Shown: one piece after another, positions 1-5,024 of the stretch
How positions within the stretch are numbered: position 1 is the first letter of the stretch
How the letters are laid out: each line of letters opens with the position of its first letter
From: Oscillospiraceae bacterium
Lineage (GTDB): Bacteria > Bacillota > Clostridia > Oscillospirales > Oscillospiraceae
Reading direction: 5' to 3'
Length of the DNA: 5,024 nucleotides
NCBI GenBank assembly: GCA_017539635.1
Contig: JAFYCQ010000138.1
Location: 1 to 5,024, forward strand
The notes under the pieces: generated by a model
Told to the model about the DNA's origin: nothing
What the model saw: the letters and a program-made list of their open reading frames with translations, nothing else
The model's database searches: none
Translations under genes and position numbers: made by a program

Positions 1-842
1 ACTCCATGCAGATCTACCGGGGCATGGATATCGGGACGGCCAAGCCCTCGCCGGAGGAAACAAGGGGCGTTCCCCACCACATGCTGGATGTGGCGGATCC
101 CTCTGACGACTACTCGGTCTCCCGCTACGCCAAAGAGGCGGGAGCCTGTCTTGAGGATATATTGAGCCGGGGAAAGCTCCCCATTATCGTGGGAGGCACC
201 GGACTTTATATAGACGCCCTGCTTATGGGCACCGACTTCGCCCCCAAGGGGGGCGGCACGGAAGTGAGAGGCGAGCTGTCGGCGGAATATGACGCCCTAG
301 GCGGCGACGCCATGCTCAAAAAGCTGGCTCAGGTCGATCCGTTATCCGCCGCCCGGCTCCACCCCAACGACAAAAAGCGCATCGTCCGGGCGCTGGAGGT
401 CTGGCGGTTGACGGGCAAGACCATAACCGAGCACGACGCCGAGACAAAGACCCGCCCGCCTGAATACGACGCCGTGAAAATAGCCCTGACCTTCAAGAAC
501 AGGGAGGAGCTCTACCGGCGTATAAACCTTAGGGTAGATAAAATGTTCGACCTGGGGCTGGAAAACGAGGTGCGCGCACTTCTCGCCTCCGGTCTTTCGG
601 AGAACAGCACGGCCATGCAGGCCATCGGCTACAAGGAGACGGTTTCTGCCATTAAGGGCGAGTGCACCATGGCCCAGGCGGCGGAGAATATAAAGCAGGC
701 CTCCCGCCGGTACGCAAAAAGGCAGCTCTCCTGGTTCAGGCGTTACCCGGAAATAAACTGGATTTTGTGGGAAAAAGCTCCAGATTTCGATTATGCCCTC
801 CGGGTTTCGACAGATTTTTTACAGAGGGCGGGTATAATGTAA
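1..842 (+). CDS. miaA: tRNA dimethylallyltransferase MiaA (5'-truncated by window edge)
   Basis: MiaA transfers a dimethylallyl group to N6 of A37 in tRNAs reading U-starting codons, using dimethylallyl diphosphate; it is cytosolic. About 280 residues are visible, against a usual family length of about 300-315. The reading frame is open to base 1, and the ATG at base 6 is the internal Met of the family's DSMQxYRGMDIGTAKP block, not the start. The N-terminal P-loop and the catalytic Asp just before the visible Ser are therefore cut off. Counting from that Met, visible landmarks are the YRGMDIGTAKP block (4-14), HHMLDV (24-29), GGTGLYI (63-69), HPNDKKRIVRALE (119-131), the insertion-domain region (about 132-200), AIGYKE (206-211) and the basic C-terminal block QASRRYAKRQLSWFRR (231-246). 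The TAA stop is at 840-842. hfq follows 31 bases later, a widespread gene pair. Identification is secure. Confidence 0.96.
   Translation, partial: SMQIYRGMDIGTAKPSPEETRGVPHHMLDVADPSDDYSVSRYAKEAGACLEDILSRGKLPIIVGGTGLYIDALLMGTDFAPKGGGTEVRGELSAEYDALGGDAMLKKLAQVDPLSAARLHPNDKKRIVRALEVWRLTGKTITEHDAETKTRPPEYDAVKIALTFKNREELYRRINLRVDKMFDLGLENEVRALLASGLSENSTAMQAIGYKETVSAIKGECTMAQAAENIKQASRRYAKRQLSWFRRYPEINWILWEKAPDFDYALRVSTDFLQRAGIM
807..838 (+). promoter_or_regulatory. candidate sigma-A promoter for hfq inside the end of miaA
   Basis: A perfect TATAAT (833-838) lies over the last codons of miaA, in a locally AT-richer stretch. The best upstream -35 match is TCGACA (807-812, 5 of 6 to TTGACA), but the spacer is 20 bases, which is longer than the usual 16-18, and no extended TG is present. 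Predicted initiation is near 844-846. The -10 is convincing and the -35 is weak. The call is tentative, supported mainly by position just ahead of hfq. Confidence 0.35.
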
Positions 843-872
843 GCATCCGCAAAAATAAAGGAGGATGCTTAC
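839..872 (+). promoter_or_regulatory. stem-loop over the miaA stop codon and hfq ribosome binding site
   Basis: GTAAGCATCC (839-848) and GGATGCTTAC (863-872) are perfect 10-bp inverted arms around a 14-base A-rich loop (849-862). The left arm contains the miaA TAA stop (840-842). The right arm takes in the last two G residues of the hfq Shine-Dalgarno AAGGAGG (858-864) and ends one base before the hfq ATG (874). No T-run follows, so it is not an intrinsic terminator. The geometry suggests control of hfq translation, for example coupling to miaA translation. The repeat is seen directly; its function is inferred. Confidence 0.6.
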
Positions 873-873
873 C

Positions 874-1113
874 ATGATAAAAACTCAGAATCTACAGGAT
901 GTGTTTCTCAATCAGGCCCGGCGGTTGAATATGCCCCTCACCGTGTTTCTGGTGAACGGCTTTCAGCTAAGGGGCACGGTGTCCGGCTTTGACAGCTTCA
1001 CCGTGGTGCTGGATTCCGACGGACGCCAGCAGCTGATCTACAAGCACGCCATCTCCACCATCATCCCGGCAAATCCGATAAAAGTCACGGAATCGGAGCC
1101 ACGGGAAAGATAA
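874..1113 (+). CDS. hfq: RNA chaperone Hfq
   Basis: Hfq is a hexameric Sm-fold protein that binds A-rich and U-rich RNA and assists sRNA-mRNA pairing. The 79-residue product carries the Sm1 region (residues 7-47, including Q8, D9, R16, R17, F39 and F42, at the same numbers as in E. coli Hfq) and the Sm2 signature [10 protein letters not shown] (56-65). The C-terminal tail is short and charged (TESEPRER), without the long disordered tail of enterobacterial Hfq. The ATG at 874 is chosen over the in-frame ATG at 865: the Shine-Dalgarno AAGGAGG (858-864) abuts 865 with no spacing but lies 9 bases from 874, and numbering from 874 restores Q8/D9. Starting at 865 would add only MLT. The gene follows miaA by 31 bases and precedes the HlyD-like gene by 23 bases. 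Expression may be controlled by the stem-loop and the internal promoter listed just upstream. Confidence 0.96.
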   Translation: MIKTQNLQDVFLNQARRLNMPLTVFLVNGFQLRGTVSGFDSFTVVLDSDGRQQLIYKHAISTIIPANPIKVTESEPRER

Positions 1114-1136
1114 AGCAGCAGTAACGGAGGACAGCC

Positions 1137-2318
1137 ATGCGCCGCAGCGATTTTTACATAAAGCTCGTATCTGTAATAGTTTTCGCCGCCGTGGTGGTGT
1201 ATGTGGGCATATATCTCTATCAGGCCCGCACCAACCCCCTGCGGACAGTGCTGGCGGCGCGGGCCTCCGCCTCGGAGAGCATTTTGGCGGAGGGCTGGGC
1301 AGTCAGAGAGGAGCAGCTTATATCCGGCGGCTCCGGCAGCTCCTTCGTCACCGCCTCGGACGGGGACAAGATACCCGCCGGCGGCAGCGTGGCCGTGTCC
1401 TACTCCAGCCGCAGCGCGGCGGAGAGATCGGAAAAGATACGCCAGCTACGCCTGAAGCTGGACGCCCTTAACGGGCTTTTGGGCGGCATGACTGTTTCCG
1501 AGGCCTCCCAGGCCACGGTGACCGACCTGGCCTACGCCGTCAGGACGGGGAACGTATCGGATCTGGCCTCTCTCAAGGCCAGGACGGAGACATATATCTT
1601 CGGCGACATGATAACCAGCAGCTCCCAGCAGATAAGGGACGAAATAGCCCAGACGGAAAGGGAGCTGGAGTCGGCCGCGGGGCTGGAGGGCAGCGGGACG
1701 GTCTATATAACCTCCCCCGTCTCCGGCATTTTCACCTCGGCAGCCGACGGCTTTGAAGGCGTCTCCCCCGCCGACCTCAACGAGCTTACCCCGGAAAAGC
1801 TGGAGGAGCTCTTCAAAAAGCCCGACAGCATCCCCGCCGGAACGGTGGGAAGAGTCGTTACGGGGCTGCGGTGGTACTTCGCCGCCCCCATTTCCGACGA
1901 GGACGCAGCCCTTCTGCACGTCAACAGCCACGTGAACGTGGAGTTCTCCAAGACCTATTCCCGCACCGTCCGCATGAGGGTGGAGCAGATAGGAAACGTT
2001 GAGGACGGCAGACGCGCCGTCGTCCTCTCCTCCGAGGATTACATGTACGACGCGGCCTCCCTGCGGGAGCTCTCCGGCGAGATAATCTTAGACGAGATGA
2101 CCGGAATAAAGGTGCCCCGTGAGGCTATACACATAACCGACGGACAGCCCTTCGTTTACGTGCTGGTGGGCCTGCGGGCCCAGAGCGCCGACTGCGACAT
2201 CCTCTTCGAAGCTCCGGATTTCTACATAGTGGAGCCGAAGGAGGGCTCGCGCCTGGCAGAGGGCGTGGACATCATCGTGTCCTCGGGAGATATATTTGAC
2301 GGGAAGGTCGTACAGTAG
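1137..2318 (+). CDS. HlyD/RND-type membrane-anchored adaptor-like protein
   Basis: The 393-residue product looks like a HlyD-family periplasmic-adaptor-type protein of the kind found beside yggS-sepF in Clostridia. Seen in the sequence: a short basic N-terminus (MRR), one transmembrane helix (about 9-28), a first barrel-sandwich (lipoyl-like) half (about 48-90), a charged helical hairpin likely to form a coiled coil (about 92-183), the second sandwich half (about 186-245, with YITSPVSGIF at 190-199), a beta-barrel region (about 246-320), and a C-terminal domain opening with GIKVPREAI (323-331) and ending in SSGDIFDGKVV. The topology would place everything after residue 30 outside the membrane. 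The start is supported by GGAGG (1126-1130) with 6-base spacing. No ABC or RND transporter subunit is encoded nearby, so export substrate and partner are unknown. In a single-membrane cell the role may be envelope- or division-related. The fold class is fairly sure; the function is not. Confidence 0.8.
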   Translation: MRRSDFYIKLVSVIVFAAVVVYVGIYLYQARTNPLRTVLAARASASESILAEGWAVREEQLISGGSGSSFVTASDGDKIPAGGSVAVSYSSRSAAERSEKIRQLRLKLDALNGLLGGMTVSEASQATVTDLAYAVRTGNVSDLASLKARTETYIFGDMITSSSQQIRDEIAQTERELESAAGLEGSGTVYITSPVSGIFTSAADGFEGVSPADLNELTPEKLEELFKKPDSIPAGTVGRVVTGLRWYFAAPISDEDAALLHVNSHVNVEFSKTYSRTVRMRVEQIGNVEDGRRAVVLSSEDYMYDAASLRELSGEIILDEMTGIKVPREAIHITDGQPFVYVLVGLRAQSADCDILFEAPDFYIVEPKEGSRLAEGVDIIVSSGDIFDGKVVQ

Positions 2319-2321
2319 CTG

Positions 2322-2335
2322 ACGCCTGCGGGCGT
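2322..2335 (+). other. small GC-rich hairpin between the HlyD-like gene and yggS
   Basis: ACGCC (2322-2326) and GGCGT (2331-2335) form a 5-bp stem with a TGCG tetraloop, four bases after the HlyD-like gene's stop. The nearest T-run (2351-2355) is 15 bases downstream, so it does not fit an intrinsic terminator. It could mark an RNA processing site or be chance in GC-rich sequence. Confidence 0.25.
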
Positions 2336-2345
2336 GAACTTAGGT

Positions 2346-2365
2346 GAGGCTTTTTGGAGGCTTTT
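2346..2365 (+). repeat. tandem GAGGCTTTT direct repeat covering the yggS ribosome binding site
   Basis: The 9-base word GAGGCTTTT occurs at 2346-2354 and again at 2357-2365. The second copy includes most of the working Shine-Dalgarno GGAGG (2356-2360), six bases before the yggS ATG at 2367. The first copy provides a weaker, more distant GAGG. It may be a local duplication or chance; its practical value is that it fixes the yggS start. Confidence 0.4.
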
Positions 2366-2366
2366 A

Positions 2367-3062
2367 ATGAGCGAGATAACCGAAAATGTAAAGCGTGTAT
2401 ATGAAAGGATAGCCGAGGCGGCCGCAGCCTCCGGCAGATCGCCCGAGGACATCACCCTCGTGGCCGCCACGAAGATGAACGATGCCGAGCGGGTGAAGGA
2501 GGCCATAAGAGCCGGCATCAAGGCCGCCGGGGAAAACCGGGTGCAGGAGCTTCTTGAAAAAGACGCTTTGGGGGCGTATGACGGGGCGCAGCTGCACTTT
2601 ATCGGCACCCTGCAGAAAAACAAGGTAAAGTTCGTCTCCGGCAGGTGCGACCTCATACAGTCCGTCTCCTCTCCCGAGCTGCTGCGGGCAATCGGGAAAA
2701 AGGCGGCGAGCTTAGGCAAAACACAGGAAATACTGCTGGAGGTCAACATAGGCGAAGAGGCGGCCAAAACCGGCGCCAGCGTCGGGAAAATCGAAGAAAT
2801 GCTGGAGGCAGCTTCCGACGAGAAAGGCGTTCATGTGGCGGGGCTCATGACTATCCCTCCCGTCTGTGACGACATGGCCGAAACACGGGGATATTTTGAT
2901 AAAATGTATAAGCTTTTTGTTGACATAAGCGCAAAAAAATACGATAATACTTATATGCGTATTCTTTCAATGGGTATGAGCGGCGATTACGCCGAGGCTA
3001 TACTATCCGGCGCCACAATGGTGCGCGTCGGCACGGCTATTTTCGGAGCACGCCACTATTAA
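2367..3062 (+). CDS. yggS: YggS/YlmE family pyridoxal-phosphate homeostasis protein
   Basis: This family (COG0325; YggS in E. coli, YlmE in Bacillus, PROSC/PLPBP in humans) binds PLP without known enzymatic activity and maintains vitamin B6 and amino-acid balance in the cytosol. The 231-residue product matches the family length and fold-type III barrel. The PLP lysine is K36 in LVAATK, the same number as in E. coli. Further family blocks are GENRVQE, LHFIGTLQKNK, VNIGEEAAKTG, LMTIP and the phosphate-binding C-terminal LSMGMSGDY with VRVGTAIFGARHY. A GTG at 2334 could extend the frame by 11 residues, but GGAGG (2356-2360) with 6-base spacing selects the ATG at 2367. It sits 48 bases after the HlyD-like gene and 20 bases before sepF, as ylmE precedes sepF in Bacillus. 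Its 3' third is unusually AT-rich and contains a strong promoter-like sequence. Confidence 0.95.
   Translation: MSEITENVKRVYERIAEAAAASGRSPEDITLVAATKMNDAERVKEAIRAGIKAAGENRVQELLEKDALGAYDGAQLHFIGTLQKNKVKFVSGRCDLIQSVSSPELLRAIGKKAASLGKTQEILLEVNIGEEAAKTGASVGKIEEMLEAASDEKGVHVAGLMTIPPVCDDMAETRGYFDKMYKLFVDISAKKYDNTYMRILSMGMSGDYAEAILSGATMVRVGTAIFGARHY
2920..2948 (+). promoter_or_regulatory. near-consensus sigma-A promoter inside yggS, likely for sepF-divIVA-ileS
   Basis: TTGACA (2920-2925), a 17-base spacer (2926-2942, containing an A7 tract at 2933-2939) and GATAAT (2943-2948) match the housekeeping promoter at 11 of 12 positions with ideal spacing. Predicted initiation is near 2955, giving a leader of roughly 128 bases before the sepF ATG at 3083. 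It lies in an AT-rich island within an otherwise GC-rich gene. This is the best promoter in the window, but it is a sequence-only prediction. Confidence 0.62.
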
Positions 3063-3082
3063 AAGTATTCGGGAGGTTAATT

Positions 3083-3553
3083 ATGAGTATTTGGAACGAG
3101 TTTAAAAAACTTGCCCGCCCTTACGACGACGAGGACGACGAATTTGAGGACTTCACCCCCCGGGCGTCCGAAAAGATTCCGGTGGTGCCGAAGCCCACCT
3201 CCGCCCCCGGCGCCAGAAGCTACAGTTCCGTCGATGACCGCCGGGATTCCAACAAGGTGGTGAACATCCACGCCACAACGCAGCTGTCCGTGGTGCTGGT
3301 TAAGCCCGAGCGGTTTGAAAACGCCGCCGAGATAGCCGACCATTTAAGGGACAAGCGCACCGTGGTGCTCAACCTTGAACAGACCAACAAGGACATCGCC
3401 CGCCGCCTGATAGATTTCCTCTCCGGCGTGGCCTATGCCCAGGACGGCAAGATAAAAAAGGTCGCGGTGAACACCTACCTCATAACCCCCTACAACGTTG
3501 ACCTTCTGGGCGACCTCATAGACGAGCTCGAGAACAACGGGCTTTATTTCTGA
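3083..3553 (+). CDS. sepF: cell division protein SepF
   Basis: SepF polymerises at midcell, binds the FtsZ C-terminal tail and tethers Z-rings to the membrane. The 156-residue product has the standard architecture: a short amphipathic membrane-targeting helix (about 1-13, MSIWNEFKKLARP), an acidic disordered linker (about 14-57, rich in D/E then P/S), and the conserved SepF/DUF552 core (about 58-146) with the DI-RRLIDFLSGVAYA helix-turn region (104-119) and the strand VAVNTYLITP (127-136). The conserved Gly in FLSGVAYA (G115) is retained. The start at 3083 is supported by GGGAGG (3071-3076), six bases upstream. The gene ends in tandem in-frame stops TGA-TAA (3551-3556). It follows yggS by 20 bases, as in Bacillus ylmE-ylmF, and may also be transcribed from the promoter inside yggS. 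Bacillus ylmG and ylmH homologues, normally next, are absent here. Confidence 0.96.
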   Translation: MSIWNEFKKLARPYDDEDDEFEDFTPRASEKIPVVPKPTSAPGARSYSSVDDRRDSNKVVNIHATTQLSVVLVKPERFENAAEIADHLRDKRTVVLNLEQTNKDIARRLIDFLSGVAYAQDGKIKKVAVNTYLITPYNVDLLGDLIDELENNGLYF

Positions 3554-3611
3554 TAAACAGCCGCAACAACGTTTTGTCTGAACAGTTTTTAAGAAGGGAC
3601 GGATAAAAGAT

Positions 3612-4469
3612 ATGCTGACGCCACAGGACGTACAGACCCAGGAATTTCCGAAGGCCGTTTTCGGCGGCTATGACATGACCTCCGTTGACAATTTCCTTGA
3701 AACCATGACGGAGGACTACGCCTCTCTCTACAAGGAAAACGCCATTTTGAAGAGCAAGCTCAAGGTGCTGGTGGAAAAGGTGGAGGAGTACCGCTCCACT
3801 GAGGACTCCATGCGCATGGCCCTGCTCACGGCCCAGAAGATGGGCGACGACCTGCTTGAAGAGGCAAAGCGCAAGAAGGAAGAGATACTTGCCGAGGCTG
3901 AGCAGGTTTACCAGAAAAAGGTGGAGGAGACCAACGCCTCCATCGCTGTGGAGGAAGCCCGCCTCAATGCCGCAAAGTCCGCCACCGCAGACTATGTAAA
4001 CGGCGTAAAGGCGCTTATCGCCTCCCACGTTGACGTGCTGTCACGTCTCGACGAGATAACCGGCCCCGTAATCCAGCCCGCCCCCGTGCAGGAGGAAGCT
4101 CCCGCAGCCGAGGAACCGGTTCAGGAGGAGACAAGCGAGGAGGATAAGGTCCGGGAGATCGAAGAGGCCATGCGGAAGATCGCCATGGATGACGACGACG
4201 TTCCCGAGGACATCGACGAGCTCAAAAACGTGGACGGCCAGGAGCTGGCGGATTCCGCCATCGACGACCTCTCCTCTTACAAAAAGCTTTTCGACGAGGA
4301 CACCCCCACCTCCGACGTGTCCCTTGACGACGCTCTGCAGGAAGACAAGGGCGCCGACGACGGCGAGACTCTGAAGGTGCCCGAGGAGGATCTTGACGCC
4401 ACCACTCCCCGCCCCAAATTCGCATTTGACGATCTCCAGTTCGGAATGAACAACAAATCCGGAGAATAA
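3612..4469 (+). CDS. divIVA: DivIVA-family cell division/polarity protein with long acidic tail
   Basis: DivIVA proteins bind negatively curved membrane at septa and poles and recruit division or cell-wall partners. The 285-residue product starts with the typical N-terminal domain (LTPQDVQTQEF and FGGYDMTSVDNFL, about 2-29), followed by a long coiled coil (about 30-130). F17, the membrane-inserting residue of Bacillus DivIVA, is present, but the adjacent Arg18 is Gly. The second half (about 152-285) is acidic, probably disordered, and makes the protein much longer than the 164-residue Bacillus form. It ends in RPKFAFDDLQFGMN (267-280), which may be a short interaction motif. The start is fixed by family homology; its ribosome site is weak (AAGGGA at 3594-3599, about 12 bases away). 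The 58-base gap after sepF shows no clear promoter or terminator. ileS follows 28 bases downstream, as in Bacillus. The family is certain; the exact subtype is not. Confidence 0.92.
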   Translation: MLTPQDVQTQEFPKAVFGGYDMTSVDNFLETMTEDYASLYKENAILKSKLKVLVEKVEEYRSTEDSMRMALLTAQKMGDDLLEEAKRKKEEILAEAEQVYQKKVEETNASIAVEEARLNAAKSATADYVNGVKALIASHVDVLSRLDEITGPVIQPAPVQEEAPAAEEPVQEETSEEDKVREIEEAMRKIAMDDDDVPEDIDELKNVDGQELADSAIDDLSSYKKLFDEDTPTSDVSLDDALQEDKGADDGETLKVPEEDLDATTPRPKFAFDDLQFGMNNKSGE

Positions 4470-4497
4470 GACAGATAATAAAAGGAAGCAGTAAACC

Positions 4498-5024
4498 ATG
4501 GACTATAACGCAACTCTTAATCTGCCGAAGACCGATTTCCCCATGCGGGCGTCCCTCCCTTCCCGGGAACCGGGCATGCTCCAGAGCTGGGAGGAAATGG
4601 ACGTCTATGCGCGGATGATGGAGAAAAACGAGGGCAGACCTCTTTTCGTGCTCCACGACGGCCCACCCTTTTCAAACGGCCATCTCCACATGGGCCACGC
4701 CCTTAACAAATGCCTGAAGGATTTTATCGTCCGCTACAAGAACATGACGGGCTATAAGGCGCCCTACACCCCCGGCTGGGACAACCACGGAATGCCCATA
4801 GAGAGCGCCATTATTAAGCAGCAGAAATTAAACCGCAAGGCCATGAGCATCCCGGAGTTCAGGGACGCCTGCCATAAGTTCGCCCAGGATTTCGTTGACA
4901 TCCAGCGCACGGAATTCAAGCGCCTCGGCGTCGTCGGCGACTGGGACAAGCCCTACCTCACCATGGACAAAAAGTTCGAGGCTGAGGAGGTCAAGGTCTT
5001 CGGGCAGATGTTTGAAAAGGGCTA
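4498..5024 (+). CDS. ileS: isoleucyl-tRNA synthetase (3'-truncated by window end)
   Basis: IleRS is the cytosolic class Ia synthetase that charges tRNA-Ile and edits valine. The first 175 codons plus two bases are visible, out of a family length of about 900-1050. Seen here: the N-terminal block around LPKTDFPMRASLPSREP (9-25), the ATP-binding HIGH signature as HMGH (64-67) within PPFSNG-HLHMGHALNK, the aminoacylation-site block GWDNHGMPIE (93-102), and the IleRS-specific FKRLGVVGDWDKPYLTM leading towards the editing domain. The zinc-binding C-terminus, editing domain and KMSKS loop lie outside the window, so completeness cannot be judged. The start ATG at 4498 has AAAGGA (4481-4486) 11 bases upstream. 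Only 28 bases separate it from divIVA, leaving no room for the T-box leader that precedes ileS in Bacillus, so it appears to be transcribed with divIVA. Confidence 0.96.
   Translation, partial: MDYNATLNLPKTDFPMRASLPSREPGMLQSWEEMDVYARMMEKNEGRPLFVLHDGPPFSNGHLHMGHALNKCLKDFIVRYKNMTGYKAPYTPGWDNHGMPIESAIIKQQKLNRKAMSIPEFRDACHKFAQDFVDIQRTEFKRLGVVGDWDKPYLTMDKKFEAEEVKVFGQMFEKG

Noticed and set aside
6..8. ATG at base 6 as the miaA start
   Set aside because: The frame is open to base 1, and this Met is the internal one of the conserved DSMQxYRGMDIGTAKP block; the P-loop must lie upstream.
795..829. GCCCTC/GAGGGC inverted repeat with a T6 run as a terminator
   Set aside because: The T-run (815-820) is inside the 23-base loop rather than after the stem, and the site is within miaA coding sequence.
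865..867. ATG at 865 as the hfq start
   Set aside because: The Shine-Dalgarno AAGGAGG abuts it with no spacing; the ATG at 874 has 9-base spacing and restores standard Hfq numbering.
1446..1931. 161-codon open frame on the minus strand inside the HlyD-like gene
   Set aside because: Gly/Arg/Val-rich antisense of a gene with clear domain architecture and a good ribosome site; no independent support.
2266..2296. TGGACA ... TATATT as a promoter for yggS
   Set aside because: Ten of twelve positions match, but the spacer is 19 bases and both hexamers are imperfect in coding sequence; far weaker than the 2920-2948 site.
2334..2336. GTG at 2334 as the yggS start
   Set aside because: The extra 11 residues are not family-like, and GGAGG at 2356-2360 is correctly spaced for the ATG at 2367.
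2222..2767. 181-codon open frame on the minus strand over yggS
   Set aside because: It is opposite a secure family match, with low-complexity Ser/Ala-rich composition expected from GC-rich antisense.
3516..4028. 170-codon open frame on the minus strand across the sepF-divIVA junction
   Set aside because: It is the antisense of a Glu/Lys-rich coiled coil, which reads as Leu/Phe-rich; no ribosome site or family resemblance.
4474..4479. GATAAT just ahead of ileS as a -10 box
   Set aside because: No acceptable -35 lies 16-18 bases upstream; the nearby TTGACG (4426-4431) is much too far away.

Overview
The window is a compact, one-direction gene block from a GC-rich, Gram-positive-type bacterium, most likely a member of class Clostridia (an Oscillospirales-like genome would fit). 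The evidence is the pairing of SepF with DivIVA, the order yggS(ylmE)-sepF-divIVA-ileS, strong AGGAGG-type ribosome binding sites, and the miaA-hfq pair. All seven genes lie on the + strand. No mobile element, CRISPR array, tRNA or rRNA is visible. No stretch without a gene exceeds 60 bases, and no convincing intrinsic terminator is present.

Layout: (1) 1-842, miaA, tRNA dimethylallyltransferase, missing its N-terminus at the window edge. (2) 874-1113, hfq, RNA chaperone. (3) 1137-2318, a membrane-anchored HlyD/RND-type adaptor-like protein. (4) 2367-3062, yggS/ylmE, PLP-homeostasis protein. (5) 3083-3553, sepF, FtsZ membrane anchor. (6) 3612-4469, a long DivIVA-family coiled-coil protein with an acidic tail. 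(7) 4498-5024, the start of ileS, isoleucyl-tRNA synthetase, cut by the window end.

How the genes fit together: miaA and hfq form an RNA-modification and RNA-chaperone pair. The second half is a reduced version of the Bacillus ylmD-ylmE-sepF-ylmG-ylmH-divIVA-ileS division cluster, without ylmG and ylmH between sepF and divIVA. The HlyD-like gene bridges the two halves. Gaps of 20-58 bases suggest one long transcript with internal promoters.

No novel multi-gene system is evident. The two most interesting signals are regulatory. First, a perfect 10-bp inverted repeat (839-848/863-872) spans the miaA stop codon and buries part of the hfq ribosome binding site; a consensus TATAAT box just upstream would start transcripts inside the repeat. 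Second, a near-consensus promoter (TTGACA, 17-bp spacer, GATAAT) lies inside the 3' part of yggS, in an AT-rich island, placed to drive sepF-divIVA-ileS.
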